NCBI GenBank assembly: GCA_033977485.1
Contig: CM066985.1
Location: 79,468,794 to 79,532,793, forward strand
Reading direction: 5' to 3'
From: Hydrangea macrophylla
Taxonomy: Eukaryota; Streptophyta; Magnoliopsida; Cornales; Hydrangeaceae
Length of the DNA: 64,000 nt
Shown: one piece after another, positions 22,465 to 33,515 of the stretch
Layout: the number at the start of each line of letters is the position of its first letter
Numbering within the stretch: position 1 is the stretch's first letter
Program-made: the position numbers and the translations under genes
The notes under the pieces: model-generated
The model's database searches: none
Told to the model about the DNA's origin: nothing
The model's input: only the letters and a program-made list of their open reading frames with translations

Positions 22465-22754
22465 TGTAGACACCCCATTTTGTCGGCTATCAGATTTAGG
22501 AGACCCATAGCTTGTTGGATCACAATGATCGTAAAAGACTCAAAAGGACTCTCGGAAGTCAGCTCTATCTCTCAGAATGCTCAGAATGACCAAAATGCCC
22601 TTGAAAGTCCGAAAATTCCCAGATTTGGTCCCAAAGTTCTGAAAACATACTACGTCGTAAGAAAAGTGATAAAATGAATTTTTAAATAAAACCGGAAGAA
22701 ATCGTCAGCTCCCAGAGACCCCCGAAAGTCCCGGAAGTTCCCCGAAAGTCCCCG

Positions 22755-22822
22755 TTGACCGGTTTGACCAAGGTTTGACCAGGTTTGACCAGAGTTTGAC
22801 CAAGTTTGACCAAGTTTGACCG
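22755..22822 (+). promoter_or_regulatory. cluster of TTGACC motifs (W-box type) in LTR U3
   Basis: Seven TTGACC motifs lie in 68 bp as repeats of a 10-11-bp unit, GTTTGACCAA. Three further TTGAC copies occur at 22953-22981. TTGAC[C/T] is the core bound by WRKY transcription factors. The 3' LTR keeps the cluster at 39984-40052. Binding is inferred, not shown. Confidence 0.55.
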
Positions 22823-23340
22823 AAATTGTTTGAATTCACCAGAACCATTCTAAATCATGAGAAAAGTATTAAAACAAGTTCCAAAAGAAAATCGAGCGAA
22901 AACATCAGCTCCTGGGAGCTCCCAGAGGTTCCCAGAACTTCCCGGGAATCCCAGGTTTGACCGGTTTGACCAAGATTTGACTTTGGAATCGGGGAACCGA
23001 AACAATTTTCAAATATTTTTCATGGATACTAGAAGTCAATAGCTTTCCAACGGTATATCGCACATAATTTCTGGATTTAAAACGAATTTATTATGAATTT
23101 CCAAAGGCGAAAAAGGCGATCAAATCGGCTTTTATCGCGAATACCGCAAAACTTTTCAAAGTGACCTATCCCAGAACTATTTTTTATGTAAAGTAGACTC
23201 CATTACCTTTCCAACGGTATATCACAACCTCAATTTGGAGTTCGTACGCATTTTCTGTGAATTTTGGACGAAATATGGCCTTTTCGCGAATACCGGAACT
23301 TCGGGGGGCCTAAACAGCATTATCCAGACGAAGGGAGGAG

Positions 23341-23402
23341 CAGTGCCGCCGCGGCACTGGCCCACTGCCGCCGCGGCAGTGGCCCAGTGCCGCCGCGGCA
23401 CT
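23341..23402. promoter_or_regulatory. GC-rich triple hairpin module in LTR U3
   Basis: Three adjacent hairpins: GTGCCG-CCG-CGGCAC, ACTGCCG-CCG-CGGCAGT and GTGCCG-CCG-CGGCAC, separated by GGCC-type linkers. The module lies about 145 bp upstream of the TATA box. It is repeated at 40571-40632 (3' LTR) and, nearly unchanged, at 38051-38112 upstream of the antisense gene. Confidence 0.6.
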
Positions 23403-23545
23403 CACCTCCAGAACAGTAAGTTTTTGTAAATATTTTGGTGGTCCCATTTTGATTAATTAAAATCCAAAACGACGTGGTTTCATGATTTCAGATGTTTGGG
23501 ACCAATGGGAGTACTTTCTAAATCCCAAAAACACCCCAAGTTGGC

Positions 23546-23554
23546 CTATATAAA
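23546..23554 (+). promoter_or_regulatory. TATA box of the 5' LTR
   Basis: CTATATAAA in the context TTGGCCTATATAAACACC. It is the only strong TATA in the LTR and is followed by a GAGAGAAAGTG-type untranslated region. Transcription would be expected to start about 30 bp downstream. The identical copy in the 3' LTR is at 40776-40784. Confidence 0.75.
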
Positions 23555-25763
23555 CACCCCATTACTCCTCATTTTAGGGGAGTCAAATGCAAGTTTAGAG
23601 AAAGTTTGGGAGAGAAAGTGTAGAGATAAGGTTAGAGTGGAGAGAAAAGAAGCTTTCTTCTTTGATTTTTTCAAAACAAAAGTGAGTTCTAACTTTGTTT
23701 TTACTTCATTACTTCCATTTACTTCAACATTCAATACTCCCAACCACCATTTTAGTGAGCATTCAAGAGTGTGGAAGCTTCTTCCATGTCTAGTGTCATT
23801 ACATATGAGTGATACACCAATCTACAAGTCTCATGCTTCATGAATATCATCTATTGATCATCATCTATTTGCTTGTTTATTTATTGTTTATCTCTTCTTA
23901 CCCCATTTCTTTTTGTTTTCTTTTATTTACTTATTAGTTCATCATCATCTAAGTGATGACATGAAGTTTGGGGTGAGTGAATCCTCATGGATAGTAGCTC
24001 TTGACCTCAAAAACATGTTTGATAGATGATGATCATAACCTCAATACTTCCAAGGTATCCTTGGAATGTATTGAAGTTATGTTAAAAAAATAGAATAAAT
24101 CTCTCCAACAATCTTGGAGATTCTTAATGATGAGTTTGGTGTTAGTATTCTAAGTGGTCATAATCCTTATTGGGTGTTGGAAATATGTTTTCAAAACATC
24201 TATTTCAAAACCCCCTCTCAATCCCTCTCATTTGATTTCAAGAAATAAAACTTTGTTTTCTTCAATATCTCTAAAACAATGACCCAAAACAGTGAGCTGT
24301 TCAGATTCAGAGATTTGTTTTGAATTAAATACTCAAGTTATAATGATGAAACCACTTGGAAAACCTTCCTAATACATCATAGTTTGTCCCTAATTTTTCC
24401 CATCAATTATAGAAATATGAGAGTATTTGTTTTGGATGTGAGAAGTTCACATTCATAATCTGCCTCTGTTCTCACAGAATGTTCACCCAACTTCTTGCAC
24501 TTATTCTGGGCATTTTCATCACTGTACATATACCTTTTCTATTTTTTTTTTATAAAACTTGGGTGTCTTAGGAAACTTTTGGTATATAATGGGTCATCAT
24601 AAACCTTTTCTTTGATTCATGAAAAATCATACAAAATCAGTCAACAGTGCAGCTTTTGTTTCTGAGTCATGTGTACATTCTGATTTTTTTCTTTTAATCT
24701 GTGATAGCTTTTGATGTTTGGCTTTTTGGGTTATTTTCTAGACACAATAAGAATGATCTCAGTTTTTTCTCACATTTTTCTAGGCACGTTTGACCTCCCA
24801 TTATAATGTTGCAAAGTGCCATATGCAGTCTGTCCACTATTCACAGCAAGCACATTTCAACTTTTATTCTTTGATTTGATACTCATATGCATTCCAAATT
24901 AGCTCACATCTTAGGAAGTAGTTCATACTACATTTGTATATATCCCATGTTGATTTAATCCATTCATTCATGCACATTTTAGACTTCTAAGTCATTTTAG
25001 AAATCCATGAACACAAAACACACTACAACCTTTGCACATTTTTAGGTTCATACAATACATTCATGCAAGATTTGGGGTTTTTGTAACTCTTAATCCAAGA
25101 AGATTATAAGGAATGAACTTGATCACACGTTCATGCTTCCCCTCGATCTAATCATCCTTTCTCATCCGTCCCGGGGATTGAGAGATCTTCTTTTCTCAAA
25201 AAATAACATGCATCATTCTAGTTTGCTAAGCATATTTTGATTTCTTTAATTATTTGCTTCAAGAACAATTTATGTCCCCTTTAGATTAGGAAAACTTGAT
25301 TAATTGATATATGATTAGATGACTTTTCCTAGGTTTATTTGTGTGATTTTCACTTTGCATTGTATGATATTTGACTTAGATTTTATGAATGATATCTTAT
25401 CTTTTGATTTTCAATTTCAAGATTCTTATGTGATGAAATATACTATCATAGTATTAATTGCCGAACCAAACCTAGTATAAGATGATTATTTGGATGCTAA
25501 TTGAGGCCCGTCGAAAGACGGGGCGAGTAGAGGGTGTTTTAGTCGCGACAAAGGCTCCTTCCTCTCTCGTACCAAAACCCCGAACCAAGTTCTTTGGTTA
25601 TGAAGGGCCGGTGCCCTTATCCGCTTGGGTGAGTCAAAATTAGGTTTCTTGGTTCCTTAAAGACCAAGTGGCGACTCTGTATCTGTTTTCAACAGACCTT
25701 TTCTTTTCCTTTTCAAAACAATCTCAAACAAGAGAAGTGGTCCGAAGCCCGGTATCCACAATC

Positions 25764-25781
25764 TGGCGACTCTGCTGGGGA
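25764..25781 (+). other. primer-binding site of the Tat/Ogre element
   Basis: TGGCGACTCTGCTGGGGA lies three bases after the LTR end, where reverse transcription is primed. It resembles the tRNA-Arg-complementary sites reported for Ogre/Tat elements; that assignment is from memory of the family. Confidence 0.7.
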
Positions 25782-26390
25782 TTTTATTTTTTAAAACAAA
25801 ATAATACAGAGGTTTGACTCATAAGAAGCATCCTTAAAATCATCTTTTTACTGTGTTTTGGTTCACCGCATTGCACTCTTGCATTTTCCCCCCCGACTGT
25901 GTCTGAAACGCGGCGCTGACATTGTTCAGGTCTTGCTGTGCCAGGGCACAAGTCACCGTTGATACTGTACCTTCCAAGGTATATCAAAAAGAGTAAAAAC
26001 CTCCGTACTGTCTCCCTGACGGTATATTGGAACTCTCGTCAACGGACCCTCTTTGACTAAACCCAGCCTTTGCATATAGATTCCTGTAGAACCTTTCATA
26101 GGACTGTTCATTTATCTTTTCAGATAGGACAACATGATATAACTGCTGTATGCCCTGATGGGATTACCTGAGCGATGTAGACGCTTGTGTGACATAGAAC
26201 AGAACCTCTTTCTTATGATTCCCAAGGCAATCACTCATATGTGGTCACATTGAGTTGACCTGCCTAAGCATCATGACAAGGATGTCTGCTCCATGCTCGC
26301 AAAGATATACACCGCACACCTTGTTTGTCGGTCTTGAGACATAGGAGTATGAAAACCTGCTAGAAAGTATGATCACTATAACCGTACTTA

Positions 26391-26640
26391 CCAGTTTCTC
26401 CCAGAAACTCTGTCCGAATATCCCAGATATGACCATATTGACCGGTTTCTCCCAGAAACTCTGCCCGGATATCCCAGATACAACCACATTGACCAGTTTC
26501 TCCCAGAAACTCTGTCCAAATATCCCAGATACAACTACATTGACCAGTTTCTCCCAGAAACTCTGCCCGAATATCCCAGATATAACCACATTAACCAGTT
26601 TCTCCCAGAAACTCTGTCCGAATTTCTGGGGTATCTTGGA
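26391..26640 (+). repeat. five 51-bp tandem repeats in the leader
   Basis: The unit contains CCAGTTTCTCCCAGAAACTC and ATATCCCAGATA. Each unit carries an inverted repeat (TTTCTCCCAGAAA). The unit is a multiple of three, so a short frame (26369-26662) runs through with the repeated motif LTSFSQKLCPNIPD, but there is no other sign of coding. Confidence 0.75.
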
Positions 26641-27002
26641 AATCCGTGTTATCCCTTGGTGATCATACTAGAAAGTAAGGTTAGCACACTCTGTATGGCT
26701 AGGACCTTATTTGTTTAGCTGCTATCTGTTAGAAATAGGAGCATCATATAGATTAGGGCTTACATCCGCATGTTTGTCCCATTTGCATGCACCATTCCCC
26801 ATCAATTTGCACGCACTGTTTCGAGTCGGTCCACATCACTATCTTTGTCTGCCTAAAGTCACCACTGTCAAAGCTCTAATCTAGCCCTTTCAAAATCTGT
26901 CAGGTCAGTATAGATTCCCAAGGTCAGCAGTCAGGGTCTTATTCGTGGGTCAGAAGTGCGGATAATCGGTTAATCAGAATCAGTCCGACAGCTTACGTCA
27001 GC

Positions 27003-30000
27003 ATGAATAGGGAAGAGTTGGAAAACAAGGTTACTGAATTGGGAGCGACTATAAGCCAACAATCAGACAGTCTAGCCCAAGTCCTAAAATTCATGGAAGA
27101 ACTGAAGCAGCAACAGCCGCGACCTCCGCCCGAGTTGCCGCCACCAGGGTTTGAACCTCCTCTACATGAGAATAATGGGGAGGAAAACTGGTTTCAAGGG
27201 GTCCCACCGCTTACGTATGAGAAAAAGCTCCAAGAAAAGTTGGACAAGGTCGATAAACTGGAAAGCGTACTCAGAAAAAGCAAGGGTATCGACGATTACA
27301 TGTTGGATCTGGAAGGCCTCTTCGAGCCTGTCAAGCTGAAACTGCCAGAGAATTTCAAAATGCCTGCCATCGATCGCTTTGATGGAACGGGAAACCCGAA
27401 AAGCCACGTGAAGCTATGTATGAGTATCTTCCAGTCCATGGGTTGCACCCACGAGCACATTGCGATGCTATTCCCGCAAACTCTGGCAAAATCTGCACTA
27501 TCGTGGTTCCTAACCTTGGAAGCCTCCAAAACCCGGGCCTGGGAGGACATTGTCCGAGTCTTTGTCGATCATTACTCTTACAATCAAGAGCTGGACGTCA
27601 CCATCAGGGATTTGGAAACAACCCGGCAAAGCAACAATGAATCCTTCGCTGCATTTCTGAGCAGATGGAGGAACAAGGTAGCCCAAATGACCCACCGGCC
27701 AATCGAGAAAGAACAGGTAAGGATGCTCATCCGGAATCTGCAGCCGCTCTATCATGAGAAATTATTCTACCAGTCCATCTCCACCTTTGAGGAGTTGTTT
27801 GAAGTCGGAACCCAAATCGAAGATGCTATCAGGGAGGGGAAGATCAAGAAGGAAGACCCTCCGAGCCAGCCAAGAAGGCCCAACTACTCCCGGAATCCCC
27901 CGGATGTCAATGCCCTTAGCGGCCAACCCATGGCATATCCTCCAAGGCCATACCAACCCTCCAACCAGGCAAAATCCTCCAACCGTCCTTTCCAGAAAAA
28001 GCCCCTTCGCAGTTTTGCCAAGCTAGAAATCTCTCTCTCCTCAGCCCTAGATCGCCTCCTCAAAAAAGGCCATCTCCAATTACTCCAGCCTCGAAATACC
28101 CCGCTCCCGCCTAACTGCGATATGTCCAAGCGATGTACTTACCACCAAGCCCCCGGCCATAACACTGATGATTGCATGCGCCTCCGCCACGACATCCAAG
28201 ACCTCATCGACCAGAATATCATCGAGCCGCCACCAAAGCAGCCTCATATCACCCAAAATCCTCTACCAAACCACCAAAATGTCAACCTCATTGAGTCCAG
28301 TCCCGTACCCTTCAACCCTGCTACTTATATCACCCCCCTAGGACAACCCTTGCTTTACATTGACATCCCGGATTCTGAGGGGATTCATCTGATCGGAGGG
28401 GAGAATGACGAGTGGCAGCAACAGCTTGACGACGAGCAAGACTTGTTTTTCCTGGAAGAGCATGACCTAGGGGCGGTAGACCTCAAATGGTATGATCCTA
28501 ACGACGAGAGTGATGCTTCCATCTGGAACGAGCCAGAAAAGCCATTTGTGGGAACGGATTGTGATTGGTTTAAAAAGGATGGGACTGTAGAAGGGCCTAC
28601 TCCTGCTGAGATTGATCACCTAACCAGGTCAGGCCGCCATTACCAGCCTCCACAGCCTGCCACCGAAGCCATCGAAAAAGGTCCAGTTAAAGACAAGGGG
28701 AAGGGCAAGATGGATGAGGTCATCGAAGAAGACAATGAGCTGATCAAGCAGCTAAAGAAAACCCAAGCGCATCTCTCGATGTGGGATATTATGGTGACAT
28801 CTTATAAGCACAGGCAAGCCGTGTTAAATGCCTTGGCTGGGATTGAAGTCCCCATCGATGCCGCGCCGGAGGACATGGTAACTTTCTTGGGTGCACTTAC
28901 CCCCAACCCCATCATTACATTCTCCGACGAGGACCTGCCGCCAGAGGGATCCGCGCACAACAAGGCGTTATACATTACTGTGGGATGTAAGGAGCAACAG
29001 GTGCCGTTTTGTCTAGTCGATACAGGTTCTGCTTTGAATGTTTGTGCCTTAAGAACTGCCACTGCTTTGGGGGTCAGTATCCTCGACATTACGCCATCTG
29101 TGCAATCCGTGAGGGCCTATGACAACACTAGAAGAAATGTGATGGGAACTGTTTCTCTCCAAATCCGGGTGGGATCTTTGGTGAGCACCGAGATTTTTCA
29201 AGTCATGGACATACCTGCCTCGTTCAATCTGCTAATTGGGAGACCCTGGCTTCACGCCAACAAAGCTGTATCATCCACTGTGCATCAAATGATCAAGTAC
29301 ATTCATGAGAGGGAGGTAAAGGTCATCCTTGGTAATAGTTGGGGAAGTGAGGCCTTCCCGAATTACGCTCCCATTTTTGAAGTCCAAATACCTGAACTGG
29401 AAGAAGGAGAAATCGGAGGATTCTTCATGGAAGAAGTTCATGTGATCGAAGACGAAGACCGATTCCCTGAGGTCCACTCCGCAGTCGTCAACATTGTCCG
29501 TAAGATGAACTACTTCCCCGGAATGGGGTTGGGTCGGCGCCAGCAAGGAATTCGGGAATTCCCGCAGATCAAAGGACAACAAGGCACTTTCGGGTTGGGG
29601 TACAAGCCCACTGATGAGGACGACGAGCTACAAAGGCCATGGAAGAAGAGGGTGAAGGGTCTCCCGCCATACCGCAAGACTTTAAATGGACAATTCGTCA
29701 AGGAAGGGGATGATTTCCCTTACTTCGGGTTCCCTGAACCATGGATCCATCGAACCACCGGGAGAAGGCACCCTGGGCTTGAAATCTTCGCTGACTGCGA
29801 GAGGCCCCCATATCAAGACCCGTTCTACCCCGAAGAAGTTGGAAAGACCCCAGAGGAAGACTGGTTAAAATACCTTGACACTGAGGCGATCAAGAAGATG
29901 TGGGAAGAATCCGCTGAAGAGGAAGAGAAGAAGAGGGCCAAGAGCCAAGATGATCAGATCAAGCCTGCTGAGGAGGGTCTGAGCAACCAGGCTGTAGAGT

Positions 30001-33000
30001 CATCTGTCTGTGTCTCCCAATCCCCTATCCCCCCAAAGTCTGTACTACCAGTTATCGAGTCTGTACTGGAGTCGACTGCTGTAAGCCCACCACTATCCAA
30101 TGTAATCACTCCACCTGTCATGAATGAAATGAAAGACGATTCTGCTTACTCCTCTGTGTCTGACACTTGTGAATGCACAGATCCCTCCGAGGATCTCCCA
30201 ATCGAACTAAAGCAACTAATTGAAAAACCACCTGCTTATGAAATAATCGAAGATACTTTATCAGTTAACCTAGGTGAAATAGATAATCCACAGATTGTGC
30301 AAATTGGCTCAACCCTTAATAAAGAAGAAAAAGAAAAATTAACCCTCTTGCTAAAAGAGTTCAAAGATGTTTTTGCTTGGTCTTACGAAGACATGCCTGG
30401 GGTCGATCCCGACATCGTCCAACATCATATTCCTCTCCTCCCTAATTCTAAACCTGTCAAGCAGAAACTGAGGCGCATGAGACCGGAATGGGCACTCAAG
30501 GTTAAAGAAGAGGTGGAGAAGCAGTTCAAGGCAGGGTTCATCATTGTCACCGAATACCCGGAATGGGTTGCCAACATCGTGCCAGTCCCGAAGAAGGATG
30601 GGAAAGTTCGTGTGTGCGTCGACTTTCGTGATCTAAACAAGGCCAGTCCCAAGGATGACTTCCCGCTTCCCCACATTGACGTTTTGGTAGATAACACCGC
30701 AGGACATGAGCTACTGTCTTTCATGGATGGCTTCTCAGGGTATAATCAGATTCTAATGGCGCCAGAAGATCGGGAAAAGACGACGTTCACCACCCCTTGG
30801 GGAACCTACTGTTATAGAGTAATGCCCTTTGGGCTCAAGAACGCGGGGGCAACGTACCAAAGAGCTGCCACCACTCTGCTGCATGATATGATTCACAAAG
30901 AGGTAGAAGTATATGTAGACGACATGATTGTAAAATCCAAGGATAGAGAAGGGCACCTGGTAGCGCTGGAAAAGTTCTTCGAAAGGTTGCGCAAATACAA
31001 GATGAGGCTGAATCCAAAGAAATGCACTTTCGGTGTAACCTCCGGTAAACTCCTGGGTTTTCTCATCACACAAAGGGGAATAGAGGTAGACCCCTCTAAG
31101 ATCAAGGCAATCCTCGAAATGACGCCACCACGGAATGAAAAAGAAGTACGGGGGTTCCTCGGAAGAATCCAGTTCATCAGCCGCTTCATTTCTAAACTCA
31201 CAGCTACATGCGATCCTCTGTTCCGATTGTTGAGAAAAGGGGAGAAGTTCCAATGGGATGACCAATGCCAAGCCGCTTTCGATAAAATAAAAGCCTACCT
31301 TCAAAATCCACCTGTCCTTTCACCACCTACTCCTCGTAAGCCCTTATTTCTTTACCTGTCTGTCTCCGAAAATGCCATGGGTTGCATGCTTGCCCAAGAA
31401 GGAGAAGAAAGCCACTCTGAAAAAGCCATATATTACCTCAGCAAGAGGATGACTGGGTATGAGCTCAACTATTCTACCCTCGAAAAAACTTGTTGGGCCT
31501 TGGTTTGGTGCACCCGCCGACTAAGGCACTACATGCTGGCCTTTCCAATTGTGCTCATATCCCGCATGGATCCTCTAAAATACCTTCTCGAAAAACCCGC
31601 CCTGACCGGTCGTATATCCCGTTGGTTACTTCTATTATCCGAGTTCGATATCAAGTATGTTACGAGCAAGTCAGTAAAAGGGAGAACCGTAGCTGAGCAT
31701 CTCGCAGAACATGCCATCGACTCTGAAGAAAGTGGGGACTTTCCATTTCCAGACGAGAGCATCATGGAAATCAAGGAAGGACATTGGAAGTTGTACTTCG
31801 ATGGAGCAGCCAACATGAAGGGATACGGAGTAGGGATGATCCTAGTATCGCCAAGTGGGGACCACACTCCGTTAGCAGTCAAGCTCAATTATAACTCCAC
31901 CAACAACACTGCCGAGTATGAAGCATGCATTCTGGGAATGGAAGCAGCCTTAGAGCTGAAAGTTCAGAAGTTGGATGTTTTCGGGGATTCAAACCTCATC
32001 ATATCACAAGCCAGAGGAGAATGGAAAATAAAAGAAGAAAGGTTGAAGCCCTATCATGATCATCTCGACCAACTCAAAAGGCAGTTCGAAAATATCACAT
32101 TCCTCTACTTGCCCAGGGAAGAGAACCAACTGGCAGATTCCTTGGCCACTCTAGCATCGATGATCAAAATTCCTGTGGGAGTCAGGATGATGCCCTTGGT
32201 AATTGAGCAGAGGTACGAGCCTTCGTTCAGCATGATCGCCACGATCGAAGAAGAAGAGAATGAAACACCGTGGTACCAGGACATCTGGAACTTCATAGAA
32301 AAGGGGATGTATCCCCAAGAATCCACCGAGAAAGACAAAAGGGCAATTCGAAGATTCGCAGCGCAATTCATCATTTGCAGCGGGAAACTGCTGAAGAAAG
32401 GATACAACGGTCACAACCTGACTTGCTTGTTTGGGAAGAGCTCCAGAAGAATGATGGAAGAAATACACGAAGGGGTATGCGGCCCACACATGAACGGCCA
32501 CATGCTGGCCAAGAAAATCGTGAGACAAGGATACTACTGGACAACATTGGAAAAAGATTGTTGCGAATACGTGAGAAAGTGTCACAAGTGCCAGATTCAT
32601 GCAAACATGATGCACGTGCCACCATCCCTTCTGTACAGCATGACTTCACCTTGGCCATTCTCAACCTGGGGAATCGATATTATTGGAGAAATCGTTCCAA
32701 AGGCCTCAAATGGAAATCGGTATATTCTGGTGGCCATAGACTACTTCACAAAATGGGTAGAAGCTGCATCTTACACCAAGTTGGGGGCCAAGGAAGTGGC
32801 CAAATTCATCAAGAGAAATCTCATCTGCCGTTATGGAGTTCCTCATGAGATTATTTCGGATAACGGAAGTCATTTCAAGGCAGAAGTCAGGGACCTGTTC
32901 GAGGAATACAAAATCACCTATCACAAGTCATCGCCATACCGACCACAGACCAATGGGGCAGTCGAAGCTGCGAATAAGAATGTCAAGGCCATACTGCAAA

Positions 33001-33515
33001 AATCAGCGGATACCTACAAAGACTGGCATGAAAAGCTACCATTTGCACTTTGGGGATACAGAACATCGATAAGAACGTCCACAGGAGCGACTCCTTACTC
33101 ACTAGTGTATGGGATGGAAGCGGTACTGCCGGTGGAGATAGAATTACCATCCCTACGCGTGATGGCAGAATGTGAAATTTCTGAATCAGATTGGTTGAGA
33201 GAAAGGTATGAAGAATTGGCCCTCATAGATGAAAAGCGTCTGGCGGCAGTCGACCATGTCCGAATCTATCAGAAGAGGATAGCCCGTGCCTTCAACAAAA
33301 GGGTTCGCCCAAGGAAGATTGTCAAGGGCGACCTTGTCCTTAAGGAGTTGCGAGCTCCGATCTTTGATCCCCGTGGAAAGTTTAAGCCAAAATGGGTCGG
33401 CCCTTATATCGTCAAGACTGTTCTTTCCGGAGGAGCAACTTATCTCATGGACCTCGATGGTGTCGAATTCAAAGAACCGATCAACATGGATCGCCTCAAA
33501 AAGTACTATGCTTGA
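27003..33515 (+). CDS. gag-pol polyprotein of the Tat/Ogre element (2170 aa)
   Basis: This is one uninterrupted frame. Gag is at about residues 115-275 (RFDGTGNPKSHV; ESFAAFLSRWRNKV). A zinc-knuckle-like C-x2-H-x4-H-x4-C is at 377-390 and the aspartic protease DTGS at 673-676. A G-patch motif (MNYFPGMGLGRRQQG) starts at 835. Reverse transcriptase spans about 1170-1345 with YVDD at 1304-1307. A degenerate gypsy RNase H (about 1445-1555) has lost its usual first aspartate. A second, archaeal-type RNase H (about 1595-1720) opens with YFDGAANMKG. Integrase has an HHCC finger (about 1822-1865) and the catalytic triad D1892, D1953 and E1988. No stop or frameshift was seen. It makes the capsid, enzymes and integrase needed for copying. 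Single-frame gag-pol implies processing by the protease. Confidence 0.95.
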   Translation: MNREELENKVTELGATISQQSDSLAQVLKFMEELKQQQPRPPPELPPPGFEPPLHENNGEENWFQGVPPLTYEKKLQEKLDKVDKLESVLRKSKGIDDYMLDLEGLFEPVKLKLPENFKMPAIDRFDGTGNPKSHVKLCMSIFQSMGCTHEHIAMLFPQTLAKSALSWFLTLEASKTRAWEDIVRVFVDHYSYNQELDVTIRDLETTRQSNNESFAAFLSRWRNKVAQMTHRPIEKEQVRMLIRNLQPLYHEKLFYQSISTFEELFEVGTQIEDAIREGKIKKEDPPSQPRRPNYSRNPPDVNALSGQPMAYPPRPYQPSNQAKSSNRPFQKKPLRSFAKLEISLSSALDRLLKKGHLQLLQPRNTPLPPNCDMSKRCTYHQAPGHNTDDCMRLRHDIQDLIDQNIIEPPPKQPHITQNPLPNHQNVNLIESSPVPFNPATYITPLGQPLLYIDIPDSEGIHLIGGENDEWQQQLDDEQDLFFLEEHDLGAVDLKWYDPNDESDASIWNEPEKPFVGTDCDWFKKDGTVEGPTPAEIDHLTRSGRHYQPPQPATEAIEKGPVKDKGKGKMDEVIEEDNELIKQLKKTQAHLSMWDIMVTSYKHRQAVLNALAGIEVPIDAAPEDMVTFLGALTPNPIITFSDEDLPPEGSAHNKALYITVGCKEQQVPFCLVDTGSALNVCALRTATALGVSILDITPSVQSVRAYDNTRRNVMGTVSLQIRVGSLVSTEIFQVMDIPASFNLLIGRPWLHANKAVSSTVHQMIKYIHEREVKVILGNSWGSEAFPNYAPIFEVQIPELEEGEIGGFFMEEVHVIEDEDRFPEVHSAVVNIVRKMNYFPGMGLGRRQQGIREFPQIKGQQGTFGLGYKPTDEDDELQRPWKKRVKGLPPYRKTLNGQFVKEGDDFPYFGFPEPWIHRTTGRRHPGLEIFADCERPPYQDPFYPEEVGKTPEEDWLKYLDTEAIKKMWEESAEEEEKKRAKSQDDQIKPAEEGLSNQAVESSVCVSQSPIPPKSVLPVIESVLESTAVSPPLSNVITPPVMNEMKDDSAYSSVSDTCECTDPSEDLPIELKQLIEKPPAYEIIEDTLSVNLGEIDNPQIVQIGSTLNKEEKEKLTLLLKEFKDVFAWSYEDMPGVDPDIVQHHIPLLPNSKPVKQKLRRMRPEWALKVKEEVEKQFKAGFIIVTEYPEWVANIVPVPKKDGKVRVCVDFRDLNKASPKDDFPLPHIDVLVDNTAGHELLSFMDGFSGYNQILMAPEDREKTTFTTPWGTYCYRVMPFGLKNAGATYQRAATTLLHDMIHKEVEVYVDDMIVKSKDREGHLVALEKFFERLRKYKMRLNPKKCTFGVTSGKLLGFLITQRGIEVDPSKIKAILEMTPPRNEKEVRGFLGRIQFISRFISKLTATCDPLFRLLRKGEKFQWDDQCQAAFDKIKAYLQNPPVLSPPTPRKPLFLYLSVSENAMGCMLAQEGEESHSEKAIYYLSKRMTGYELNYSTLEKTCWALVWCTRRLRHYMLAFPIVLISRMDPLKYLLEKPALTGRISRWLLLLSEFDIKYVTSKSVKGRTVAEHLAEHAIDSEESGDFPFPDESIMEIKEGHWKLYFDGAANMKGYGVGMILVSPSGDHTPLAVKLNYNSTNNTAEYEACILGMEAALELKVQKLDVFGDSNLIISQARGEWKIKEERLKPYHDHLDQLKRQFENITFLYLPREENQLADSLATLASMIKIPVGVRMMPLVIEQRYEPSFSMIATIEEEENETPWYQDIWNFIEKGMYPQESTEKDKRAIRRFAAQFIICSGKLLKKGYNGHNLTCLFGKSSRRMMEEIHEGVCGPHMNGHMLAKKIVRQGYYWTTLEKDCCEYVRKCHKCQIHANMMHVPPSLLYSMTSPWPFSTWGIDIIGEIVPKASNGNRYILVAIDYFTKWVEAASYTKLGAKEVAKFIKRNLICRYGVPHEIISDNGSHFKAEVRDLFEEYKITYHKSSPYRPQTNGAVEAANKNVKAILQKSADTYKDWHEKLPFALWGYRTSIRTSTGATPYSLVYGMEAVLPVEIELPSLRVMAECEISESDWLRERYEELALIDEKRLAAVDHVRIYQKRIARAFNKRVRPRKIVKGDLVLKELRAPIFDPRGKFKPKWVGPYIVKTVLSGGATYLMDLDGVEFKEPINMDRLKKYYA

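Larger units (their letters stand above)
22465..25760 (+). repeat. 5' LTR of the Tat/Ogre element
   Basis: It begins TGTAGACACCCC and ends GGTATCCACA. It contains a TTGACC cluster (22755-22822 and 22953-22981), the GC hairpin cluster (23341-23402), a TATA box (23546-23554) and a purine-rich untranslated start. It ends with a stretch containing AAGTGGCGACTCTG, similar to the primer-site region just outside. Confidence 0.95.

Noticed and set aside
23496..23843. 115-codon frame present identically in both LTRs (also 40726-41073)
   Set aside because: It spans the LTR TATA box and untranslated leader. Conservation is explained by LTR identity.
32270..32848. 192-codon frame inside pol in another frame, and similar minus frames across 27.2-33.0 kb
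   Set aside because: They are shadows of the 2170-codon polyprotein with no independent motifs.
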